Source: Akkermansiaceae bacterium
GTDB taxonomy: Bacteria > Verrucomicrobiota > Verrucomicrobiia > Verrucomicrobiales > Akkermansiaceae
Length of the DNA stretch: 49,450 bases
Reading direction: 5' to 3'
Assembly: GCA_025363295.1 (NCBI GenBank)
Contig: JANYEC010000114.1
Span: forward strand, 1 to 49,450
In this document: positions 35,023-42,898 of the stretch, piece after piece
Position numbering within the stretch: position 1 is the first letter of the stretch
Layout of the letters: every line of letters starts with the position of its first letter
Notes under the pieces: model-generated
What the model saw: only the letters and a program-made list of their open reading frames with translations
What the model was told of the DNA's origin: nothing
The model's database searches: none
Translations under genes and position numbers: made by a program

Positions 35023-37530
35023 TTACTCTGGGAGCACGGTGACGATCGTGGGAATTACGGAGAAAACACGCGCCGCAATTTCGCGGACGAGTGCCGGGGT
35101 AAGGGCATTGTAAGCCACCACAAGCCGGCGATGCTCGTCTGCCGGGTGACCGAAGAGAAGGTCGAGCGCGACGTGGCGGGCGACGGAAGAGGGCGACTGC
35201 TGTTGGATGGCAAGGCCGCTCAGCACGGTGCAGCGCACGCGCTCGAACGCTTCATCGGGGATTCCAGCAGCGGCGATTTTTCCGATTTCCGCTAACAACT
35301 CACGAAGTGCAAAGTCTGCCTGTTCCGGCGAGGTCGCCAGATAAAAGGTGAATAGCCCGGCATCGTAGCCGAGGAACTGGGTGGCTCCCACCTGATAGGC
35401 CAGGCCGAGTTCCTCGCGGATGCGAGTGAACAAGGGGCCCGCCATGTCCGACGCGTATTCTTGGATCATCGCCAACGCATGCCGGTCTGCGCCACTCACC
35501 GTGGTGCCGGGGAAGCCAACCGTTAGGACCGCCTGCTTTTTCGGAAGGTGTGCGACTCGGGTGACACCGGGCTGAAGATTGCTGGTGGGAGCTTTCCAGA
35601 GCTGGCCTTGCGGGAGGGCGGCAAATTTTTCCGTGAGCAGTGCAAGAGTGGCAGCCGGATCAAAATCACCGGCGATGGCAAGGGTGATGTTAGAGGCATT
35701 AAAATGCAGCGAGTGATGGGCTGCTAGATCTAGACGATCGAGACCAGGCAGACTTTCGAGAGAACCCAGCGAGTCGAGGCCGTAGCCACTGCCATTGAAT
35801 ACCGCGTGGCGCAAGGTGCTGAAGCCGGAATGCAGCGGGTCTTGCAACGCTTCTTCGAGCGCGGCGTGCTGGCTTGCTTTCTCACGGGCAATCGCAGCGC
35901 TGGAGAGCGCGGGCGAAATGATCGTTTCCGCAAAAACATCGAGAATCGTGGCGATGTCCGGCGCCAAACCGGCGGCTTGCACGAGGATGGCATTGTTCCC
36001 GGGATTCGCGCTGATAGAGGCTCCCAGAGATTCGAGAGCCACGGCGATTTCCTGCGCGCTACGAGTGACGGTTCCTTTTGATAGAGTGGAGGCGAGAAGC
36101 TGGCTGAGCCCACTATTTTCCGGGGTTTCCGAAGGCAGACCGGCACGCACGGCAGCTTGCAAATGGACGAGCGGCACGCGGTGATCCGGGATCAAAGCAA
36201 GCATCAGGCCATTGGGCAGTGTGTGAACTTGGATTTCCTCACGTTCACGGGTCGCCTTTACAGAACGGGCGGGAGCAGGGGCATCCAGCGGGTCAAGAAT
36301 TGTGAGGCACAGTCGTTCATCGACGAGCGTGGCAGCCACGCGGCGGATATCATCTGTGGTGACGGCTTGGATGGCGGCGAGGTAACGGCGGGTAAAATCG
36401 AGATCACGTGCTTCATGCCAGTTCGACGCGAGATCCGCCGCGCGGCCAGACGCGGTGGTGAGGCTTCGGTATTGGCTAGCGGCGATCTGGCGTTTTGCCT
36501 TGGCGAGATCATCGTCGAGCTCGGTGGTAGGAAAATTTTTCACCTCTAGCAGGATTGCCTCTATCAGCGCATCACGTTTCGCCGGGTCCGCATCGGCAGA
36601 GACTGCTAGAACGCCCTCGCGGCCAGGGCCGGTCCACGAAAAGGCAGAAATTTCAAGCGCGAGTTCCTGTTCCTCGCGAAGGCTGAGATGAAGCCGCGAG
36701 GCGCGGCCACGGCCGAGCATTCCAGCCAGCACGTCGAAGGCGGGCGCATCCGGGTGATCGAGTGCCGGAGATTTCCAAGCGAGCGAAATGCGGCTGGCAG
36801 GGATGGCGAAAGTTTCCCGCATCCGGCGGGGGCCGAGCTGGGGTGGATCGATGGCGACCAGCGGTTCACGCCCGCCACCGGTGAGCTTGTCGGCGGTGAG
36901 TTCGGTGGTCATTTTACGAGCTTCAGCGGCATCGAAATCCCCGGAAATGACGACAAAACAGCGGTCTGGCGTGTAGCGAGATTGATGGTAGCCGACGAGA
37001 TCCGCGTGGTGAATCGCATCGAAGAGATGGCGATGGCCGATGACCGGGTGGCGGCGGGGATCGAGCAAGAACGCGGTGGAAAAAAGCAAGCGGCTGGCCG
37101 CGTTGTCGGGATCATCGAGGCCCATGTCGATTTCCCGGCGGATGACGTCCTTTTCCTTTTCAAATTCGGACTCGGGCAAAGTTGGGAAAAATACCAGACC
37201 GGTTAGAGTCTTTAGAAATACCGGCAACGAGGCTGCGGACCCGTCGATATAATAGACGGTTCGGTCAAAGCTGGTATAGGCATTCCAATGACCGCCCGCA
37301 GCCTGCACGGTATCGGCGAGGGTGTCCCCATCGTAATCGCGGGTGCCCTTGAAAACCATGTGTTCGAGGAAATGCGAGATCCCAGCGCCGAGGTGCTGGT
37401 CCTCATGCATACTTCCTGTGGCGACCCAGATTTGAGCGGAAACGACCGGGGCAGCGGGATCGGGATCGAGGATGAGGGTGAGTCCGTTAGACAGTGTTTC
37501 GACAGTGGCGGCGGTGGCGGGGTATTCCAT
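35023..37530 (-). CDS. M16 family zinc peptidase, two-domain form
   Basis: The 835-residue protein contains two M16 halves. The N-terminal half holds the inverted zinc motif H53-FLE-H57 and the third ligand E133 (EKDVIRREID), spaced 76 residues as the family requires. The second half (from about 430) begins QVHTLPNGLMLALIPDHRVPLVHLQ and lacks the HxxEH motif, so it is the inactive partner that closes the chamber. No signal peptide is obvious, so the location is uncertain. It probably degrades peptides, like pitrilysin relatives. The ATG at 37530 starts the clear family sequence. Confidence 0.92.
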   Translation of the reverse strand: MEYPATAATVETLSNGLTLILDPDPAAPVVSAQIWVATGSMHEDQHLGAGISHFLEHMVFKGTRDYDGDTLADTVQAAGGHWNAYTSFDRTVYYIDGSAASLPVFLKTLTGLVFFPTLPESEFEKEKDVIRREIDMGLDDPDNAASRLLFSTAFLLDPRRHPVIGHRHLFDAIHHADLVGYHQSRYTPDRCFVVISGDFDAAEARKMTTELTADKLTGGGREPLVAIDPPQLGPRRMRETFAIPASRISLAWKSPALDHPDAPAFDVLAGMLGRGRASRLHLSLREEQELALEISAFSWTGPGREGVLAVSADADPAKRDALIEAILLEVKNFPTTELDDDLAKAKRQIAASQYRSLTTASGRAADLASNWHEARDLDFTRRYLAAIQAVTTDDIRRVAATLVDERLCLTILDPLDAPAPARSVKATREREEIQVHTLPNGLMLALIPDHRVPLVHLQAAVRAGLPSETPENSGLSQLLASTLSKGTVTRSAQEIAVALESLGASISANPGNNAILVQAAGLAPDIATILDVFAETIISPALSSAAIAREKASQHAALEEALQDPLHSGFSTLRHAVFNGSGYGLDSLGSLESLPGLDRLDLAAHHSLHFNASNITLAIAGDFDPAATLALLTEKFAALPQGQLWKAPTSNLQPGVTRVAHLPKKQAVLTVGFPGTTVSGADRHALAMIQEYASDMAGPLFTRIREELGLAYQVGATQFLGYDAGLFTFYLATSPEQADFALRELLAEIGKIAAAGIPDEAFERVRCTVLSGLAIQQQSPSSVARHVALDLLFGHPADEHRRLVVAYNALTPALVREIAARVFSVIPTIVTVLPE

Positions 37531-37577
37531 GAAATTCTAGCTTGGCTGGTGGAGTGAATGACGTATAAGCGCTTGTG

Positions 37578-38018
37578 ATGCAACGATGGATGGTAATTGG
37601 AGTGGTCGCAACGGCGATGATGTTCGGAGGTGGATTTTTCGCCTTTCGTGTTTACAAACAAAATCGGCCGTATCCCGTGTGGGTGCCTTTACCCGTCAAT
37701 CCTGAGCTATCAATCGAAAAACAAGACCAGCTCGCCAAAGAATTGAAAAGGAAGCTATGCGACCGAGAAATTCTAATCCAAGTGAGTCGAGATCTCGGGT
37801 TAATGTATCAATGGCAAATGACCTCTGACGCCGAATGCGCCGATAACTTGGCCAAACGCATTTTTGTAAAGGCTACCAACACGGGAACCGACTTAAACCC
37901 CATCCCGACGATGGATATCGGAGTTGCCGGAAAAGCGAAAGAGCGCGACCAATCAGAAAAAATTGCGCTGCGCCTGATGGAGGATGTTCGCAGCATTCTT
38001 GCAAACAAGACGCCGTAG
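37578..38018 (+). CDS. Small membrane-anchored protein of unknown function
   Basis: The 146-residue protein has an N-terminal transmembrane segment (about 5-23) followed by a charged soluble part. A GTG three bases before the ATG at 37578 could also be used. The part after the helix (PLPVNPELSIEKQDQLAKEL) and the later TGTDLNP region loosely recall chain-length determinant (Wzz-type) segments, but this is too weak to name. It is divergent from the M16 gene and ends 16 bases from the convergent nitroreductase gene. Confidence 0.65.
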   Translation: MQRWMVIGVVATAMMFGGGFFAFRVYKQNRPYPVWVPLPVNPELSIEKQDQLAKELKRKLCDREILIQVSRDLGLMYQWQMTSDAECADNLAKRIFVKATNTGTDLNPIPTMDIGVAGKAKERDQSEKIALRLMEDVRSILANKTP

Positions 38019-38034
38019 AAGGAAAACAATTCCA

Positions 38035-38682
38035 TCAAACGTGTTTGATAACTTGGCTGCGTTCGAAGCGGGCCTTGGGTGCTTGTGCATACTTGTCGGA
38101 GACCGCGCGGTAACCGAGGGCGCAAGCAACGACCGTGGTATGACTCCCACCCGCTAAACCTAACACATGATCGTATCCCGACGCACTGATACCTTCCATA
38201 GGGCAGGCATCGATTCCAAGAGCTGCTGCGGAAGCCATCAACTGGCCAAGTGCAATATACACCTGCCTAACATTCCATGCGCGCCGTTCTTCCTGACTCA
38301 TCGCTTGGGCAAATCCTTCGATCATGCCTTTGAGCGGTCCCAGCGTGCCAATGTCCGTTCCTTGAACTTCGGATAGACGCTCGATCCATGCCTCAATGTC
38401 ATCGGACGTCAAATCCGTGCGTGCCGTTAGAACCACATAATGCGAAGCCTCGGTGACCTGCGGTTGCTTCCATGACTCCGAGAGAAGTTTCATGCGGAGG
38501 GAAGGATCAGCGACAACGATAAATTTCCATGGCTGCAGGCCAAACGACGATGGCGTGAGAACCAGCGATTCTTCAAGGGCATCCCAAATGTTTCCAGGAA
38601 TCATCCGCGAAGGGTCAAATTGTTTGATGGCATAGCGCCAGCGCAAGGAGCAAAGAAGTTGATCGGGTGAAATCGTCATCAA
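38035..38682 (-). CDS. Nitroreductase family NAD(P)H oxidoreductase (NfsB-like)
   Basis: The 215-residue FMN-dependent enzyme has the family N-terminus RWRYAIKQFDP, TPSSFGLQPWKFIVV, and a C-terminal region around GIDACPMEGISASGYD. It uses NAD(P)H to reduce nitro compounds or quinones. The first two codons are both ATG (38682 and 38679). It lies 9 bases downstream of lptD on the same strand. Confidence 0.92.
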   Translation of the reverse strand: MMTISPDQLLCSLRWRYAIKQFDPSRMIPGNIWDALEESLVLTPSSFGLQPWKFIVVADPSLRMKLLSESWKQPQVTEASHYVVLTARTDLTSDDIEAWIERLSEVQGTDIGTLGPLKGMIEGFAQAMSQEERRAWNVRQVYIALGQLMASAAALGIDACPMEGISASGYDHVLGLAGGSHTTVVACALGYRAVSDKYAQAPKARFERSQVIKHV

Positions 38683-38691
38683 GATGTTAGT

Positions 38692-41154
38692 TTAGTATGC
38701 GGAATTAAATTGGAAAGGCAGGGAGGCGGTTGGGAATTCTTTCAGGCTGAGGGTGAAAATCACACCGTATTCTTGTCTCAATCGATTATCTTGGAGATTG
38801 AACCCAAGTCCTGCCACCCAGTTGCCCAAATCACGATTGAGGAAGTATTCCTGTGATTCGAGCGTGCCATCTGCCATTTCAAAAACATGGCGTGTCCCGA
38901 CCCCCCAATCTTCGTTAAGGCGGGTGTAGGCCTGCAGATCGATCCGATTAGAATTTACGAGAACCGGATGATTGGTTAGCACCCGGTAACCGAGTGAGAA
39001 CTCGATATTTTCAGTCGGCAAGAAACGCACGCGGGTATCGACCTCACTGAAACCGGAACCATTGCTGACAATCGGTAACTGCGTTCCTAGATCGACTCCC
39101 AACCACGGCAAGGGCTTCCAGTGGATGTCATTGTAAAGGTTAGAAACATTCCGTTCTCCCTCAGGATCGTCGATGAATGCATCAATGTAAGTATCCATGG
39201 AAAGCCACTCATAGCTCTGATGATCACGATTAGTGAGTATTCGATTCCGGGCACCGATACGGATAATGTTCCAGCTCCGAAGGTCATCCACCGCAGTGAA
39301 CCGAGTGGGGTCTAACGGCCTGGGACGGGTGCTAGGGGTGAGCCTATCCACCATGGGGCCGGTAGGATCGAAATCATTCGTGGAAGTGACCGACCACGTT
39401 GTGTAGGGCTGAAATACATGCATGATCCCGTCAAGACCCCATTTGGAATCGCGATAATTACCGTAGTTTTTCGTAAATTTCACGGATGCTTCCGTCCCCG
39501 CATAAAGGGTGGTCCGATCGGTGTTTTCCACCGGCCCATCGACTGCATCGTAGCGAGTGTATCCTACCCCGGCCTGGGGCGTGATGTTCAGGAATCCGCC
39601 GAGCGTGAATGGCATGGAGAACTCCTGATAGGTGTTAAAACGGAGATAGCTCGAATCAAGCAGCTGGGTGCGGATCGCCTCTCGCCGGGGGTCGTTGAGA
39701 GGCAGCGCGAGGATTTGCTCTGCGAGCAGGCGTTCGTAGCCGGTGAGTCGGTTGAGCAGCGGTTGGGCAGCCACATCACCCGCTGTTAGCCGCAACAAGG
39801 GCTCGAGGATCGCACTGCGTGTCGGGTCGGCCGCCTGCTCGCCGATGACTCCCAGCGAAGTGCTCCCTTCATGAAGAACGGGCAGACCAAACCAAGGCCC
39901 CCGTGCTTGATCAAATGAAACTTCGGGAAGGCGGGTGTCCACTCGATAGAAATCATTGATACGGAATCTCGCATAAATGGACAACAACGAATCATCGTCT
40001 TTCCGATAGACTCCTACGGTATTATCAGGGGCAGGATTGGTGCGATAGGTGTCTCGATTAAAATCCTGAAGGTAGTAAGCATCGCTGAGCAGGGTGAGAT
40101 TCATATCAAGCCGCCAATCCGCGTGGTCAGGCAGTGAAAGTTTTTCACGATGTTTTAAATCGAACTCATACCGACCTGGGCTTACCGTTCCCCGAGGCAC
40201 GCCAGTGCGATTTTCATCCGGCGCCTGATCATATAAATAGTAAGCCTTGAATCCTGTAATCTCTTCTTTGTTCTCTTCACGGGTATCCACGAGATCCACC
40301 CCAGTGCCAATGCCACGGGTGGTGCGGAGATCGACGTGCCAGCGAGAAAGCAACCAAGCATCCTCGTTTTCCCCGGTTTGTGGATTCAATTTACCACCGA
40401 GCATGACTCCGTAGGTATTGAGGAGGAACACTCCCCAGCCCGACCGCGCGCCAGGAACGAAATGATAGCCAAGCTCTGCGTTCAGTGGCTGGCTTAAGTA
40501 GGGCAGCCAGAAAACGGGAACATCCCCCGCATAAAGGCGCAGGTCATTAAAGACAACTTTGTCTCCCGGATAGATCGTAGTTTTTTTCGCACGCACCCAG
40601 TAGTTAGGGTCCTGCTCGTCGTCGGTAGTGATGCCCGCGTTCTCCCCGACAAAAACCATCTTTCCGCCCCGGTCTTCCCCTGTAAATTTTCCGGCTTCTA
40701 GCAGAATAGGATCCAACGATGCCCGCAGGCCGGTTGAATCGAGAAATTTCCGTTCGTAGAAATACACCGCCCGGGCACCACGCTGCATGAGATTGCCCTG
40801 ATAGACTCTCACATCGCCCTCCAGAATCACCTTTTTCTCCTTGGTGTCGAGCAAGGCCCTATCAGAAAAAACCTCCAAGCCGCTATCGCCCTCGATCCTT
40901 ACGGGGCCACCGAGGTGGAACTGTCCCGTCGTGAGATCACCTGTGATGGTGCCGCCTTGGTTGTTGATTTTGAGCTCCTTTGGCATCACTGGCGTGGCCG
41001 CAGAGGGTAAACCAAAAGGAATCGCAGGCGCAGGCACCGGCGTGATCGTGTCCACCGCCGGCGCAGGTCCTTCGGGAGGGAGCACTTGAGTCTCCTGCGC
41101 GCCAAGCGGCAGGCATAACAGCGGAGAAATGATCCATGCGCCAAGTTTCAGCAT
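38692..41154 (-). CDS. lptD: LPS-assembly outer membrane protein LptD
   Basis: LptD inserts lipopolysaccharide into the outer leaflet. The 820-residue protein has a signal peptide (MLKLGAWIISPLL... LGAQ), a periplasmic OstA/LptA-like domain (about 55-145, with VFSDRALLDTKEKKVILEGDVRVY), and a beta-barrel rich in aromatic and alternating residues to the C-terminus. I chose the ATG at 41154 because the signal peptide starts there; the frame is open to 41451 but would overlap the divergent gene at 41261. LptE, its usual partner, is not recognised nearby. Confidence 0.88.
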   Translation of the reverse strand: MLKLGAWIISPLLCLPLGAQETQVLPPEGPAPAVDTITPVPAPAIPFGLPSAATPVMPKELKINNQGGTITGDLTTGQFHLGGPVRIEGDSGLEVFSDRALLDTKEKKVILEGDVRVYQGNLMQRGARAVYFYERKFLDSTGLRASLDPILLEAGKFTGEDRGGKMVFVGENAGITTDDEQDPNYWVRAKKTTIYPGDKVVFNDLRLYAGDVPVFWLPYLSQPLNAELGYHFVPGARSGWGVFLLNTYGVMLGGKLNPQTGENEDAWLLSRWHVDLRTTRGIGTGVDLVDTREENKEEITGFKAYYLYDQAPDENRTGVPRGTVSPGRYEFDLKHREKLSLPDHADWRLDMNLTLLSDAYYLQDFNRDTYRTNPAPDNTVGVYRKDDDSLLSIYARFRINDFYRVDTRLPEVSFDQARGPWFGLPVLHEGSTSLGVIGEQAADPTRSAILEPLLRLTAGDVAAQPLLNRLTGYERLLAEQILALPLNDPRREAIRTQLLDSSYLRFNTYQEFSMPFTLGGFLNITPQAGVGYTRYDAVDGPVENTDRTTLYAGTEASVKFTKNYGNYRDSKWGLDGIMHVFQPYTTWSVTSTNDFDPTGPMVDRLTPSTRPRPLDPTRFTAVDDLRSWNIIRIGARNRILTNRDHQSYEWLSMDTYIDAFIDDPEGERNVSNLYNDIHWKPLPWLGVDLGTQLPIVSNGSGFSEVDTRVRFLPTENIEFSLGYRVLTNHPVLVNSNRIDLQAYTRLNEDWGVGTRHVFEMADGTLESQEYFLNRDLGNWVAGLGFNLQDNRLRQEYGVIFTLSLKEFPTASLPFQFNSAY

Positions 41155-41260
41155 CGGAGTGATAAGAAAACCCCCGCCCGATGAAGTAAAGTGCGAAAGG
41201 TGCCGCACGATTTGCAGAAAATCCGTTTTGCTCATGAAATTTTTTGCCCCATGTTGCTCC

Positions 41261-42157
41261 ATGCGACAAATCCAAAGGGCAGCGATCATCGGAGTGACGG
41301 GGTTTGTCGGTCGTGGCTTACCCTTACTGCTCGCCGAAACCGGCGTTACGTGCACCGGCATCAGTCGCTCAGGCAGCGGCACGCTCCCCTGCGTGGACGA
41401 TTGGCAAACCCCGGCCAACCTCGATCTTTCCGGGCACCAAGCCGTGATCAATCTCGCGGGCGAACCTATCGACCAGCGCTGGTCAGAAAAAACCCGCCGC
41501 AGTTTTCACGAAAGCCGCGTCGGCCTCACTCGCCAAGTGGTGGAAGCCATCGGCAAACTCCCCGCCGACGCGCGCCCCCAAGTGCTGGTGAATGCCTCCG
41601 CTGTCGGCATCTACGGCGATCGCGGAGATCAAATCCTCACAGAAGCCTCGGCGCTCGGTAGCGGCTATCTAGCAGATCTTTGCAGCGACTGGGAGGAAGC
41701 CGCACTGGAAGCGCAAGCACTCGGCGTCCGCGTCGTGCGGATGCGGATCGGCATCGTCTTGGGGCGCGATGGATCGGCCTTCAAAAAGCTCTTGCTCGTT
41801 TTTAAATCCGGCATCGGCGGCAGACTCGGCACCGGCCAGCAATGGATGCCATGGATTCACCTCGACGATCTCCACGCCGCGATCCTCCACGGCCTGTTTT
41901 CCGAAAACCTAACCGGCCCCGTCAACGGCACCTCCCCCACCCCCGAGCGCAACTGCGATTTCACGAAAAAACTTGCCGCCGCCCTCCACCGCCCGGCGAT
42001 TTTTCCCGTCCCCGGATTCGCCCTAAAACTCGCGCTCGGCGGCTTCGGCGGGGCCCTGCTCGCCGGCCAGCGCGCACTTCCAACAGCCCTTCAAGCCGCT
42101 GGCCTACGCTTCAAGTTTCCAACGCTGGAATCCGCGCTAGCAGATTTAATTAGATAA
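41261..42157 (+). CDS. TIGR01777/YfcH-like NAD(P)-binding epimerase
   Basis: The 298-residue protein has a Rossmann motif GVTGFVGRGL, INLAGEPIDQRWSEKTRR, NASAVGIYG, and a C-terminal DUF1731-like region (FPVPGFALKLALG). This is the YfcH/SDR39U1 family of short-chain dehydrogenase relatives; the substrate is unknown. The ATG at 41261 follows ATGTTGCTCC without a Shine-Dalgarno sequence; upstream in-frame codons have no match. It is divergent from lptD. Confidence 0.9.
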   Translation: MRQIQRAAIIGVTGFVGRGLPLLLAETGVTCTGISRSGSGTLPCVDDWQTPANLDLSGHQAVINLAGEPIDQRWSEKTRRSFHESRVGLTRQVVEAIGKLPADARPQVLVNASAVGIYGDRGDQILTEASALGSGYLADLCSDWEEAALEAQALGVRVVRMRIGIVLGRDGSAFKKLLLVFKSGIGGRLGTGQQWMPWIHLDDLHAAILHGLFSENLTGPVNGTSPTPERNCDFTKKLAAALHRPAIFPVPGFALKLALGGFGGALLAGQRALPTALQAAGLRFKFPTLESALADLIR

Positions 42158-42180
42158 GACGAATTCTTTAATTGTTAGAA

Positions 42181-42621
42181 TCAAGGCCCGTCGCGGCTCT
42201 CCCCCGCCACATTCGTCGAAGGCACCCCTTTGATCTCCCGGTAAGTGGATCGTGCCTTTCTCGCCAGCAGTTCATCCGCCCTCTCTAAAATCGCATTGCG
42301 GCAAAAATCCTTGAAGCTTTCCGCATTCACAATCCGGCTTGCCCGGTCCACACGATCAAATTCATCGTCGGTCCGGAAAATTGCGTTCCATGGTGGCGCA
42401 TCCGGCTGGTTTTCCCGCTGGCGCGCCGTTTCCAGCGTGATCGTTTGATCGATCTCCTCCATAAACTCTTTCGTTCGCTTGCCCCTGGGCTGGAGATATT
42501 GGCGGATCGTGTGTTCGCTCATACGGAGTTGCTTCGCCAGCCATTTCCGGTCCTTTCCGATGGCGGCGAGGCGCCGCCGAATCTCCTGATGTTCGGTCAC
42601 GATCCAAGCATACAAAGACAT
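42181..42621 (-). CDS. HTH DNA-binding protein, probable regulator of the restriction locus
   Basis: The 146-residue protein has an N-terminal helix-turn-helix-like region (about 10-45, KDRKWLAKQLRMSEHTIRQYL). A C-terminal segment about 80-118 (IFRTDDEFDRVDRASRIVN, then DFCRNAILERADEL) looks like a ribbon-helix-helix or antitoxin-type dimerisation helix. It is encoded divergently from hsdR; the 277-base gap carries a palindrome at 42701-42713. A role as controller protein of the restriction system is an inference from location and fold. No toxin partner is visible. Confidence 0.65.
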   Translation of the reverse strand: MSLYAWIVTEHQEIRRRLAAIGKDRKWLAKQLRMSEHTIRQYLQPRGKRTKEFMEEIDQTITLETARQRENQPDAPPWNAIFRTDDEFDRVDRASRIVNAESFKDFCRNAILERADELLARKARSTYREIKGVPSTNVAGESRDGP

Positions 42622-42700
42622 TCGTGATTCGGGAGCCTTGAGGAAGATGTCGCTAGTCTGTAGCTGAATACGATTTTACCGATTGTTCAAAAATTCACAA

Positions 42701-42713
42701 AATATCGGATATT
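42701..42713. promoter_or_regulatory. Candidate operator between the HTH gene and hsdR
   Basis: AATATC-G-GATATT is a perfect inverted repeat with a single central base. It lies 80 bases from the HTH start and 186 bases before the hsdR start, in an A+T-rich stretch (42622-42898) that holds no gene I can support. A TATATT at 42741-42746 could be a -10 element for hsdR, but no clear -35 matches it. Confidence 0.4.
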
Positions 42714-42898
42714 CGTTCCATATGTCTTGCTGAAACGCGCTATATTTTGTCTTTTTCCGCTATCTCAAAACAGCTTCAAAAACCCGATTTGACCACTCTT
42801 CACAATATCATCGGTGACGATTTGGGATGCACCCATCTCTCCGGATGTGGCCCTCGGAACGGCCATTTACTGCTTATCGACGCTCAATCACTAGCCGC

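Noticed and set aside
41155..41451. Longer LptD start at 41451
   Set aside because: It would overlap the divergent epimerase gene and put about 100 residues before an obvious signal peptide at 41154.
42181..42621. HTH gene as antitoxin of a toxin-antitoxin pair
   Set aside because: No small toxin gene lies next to it; the neighbours are the epimerase gene and hsdR.
42827..42898. Earlier HsdR start at 42827
   Set aside because: The added residues do not look like HsdR; MKEAAARIKINKLLE at 42899 is the recognised start.
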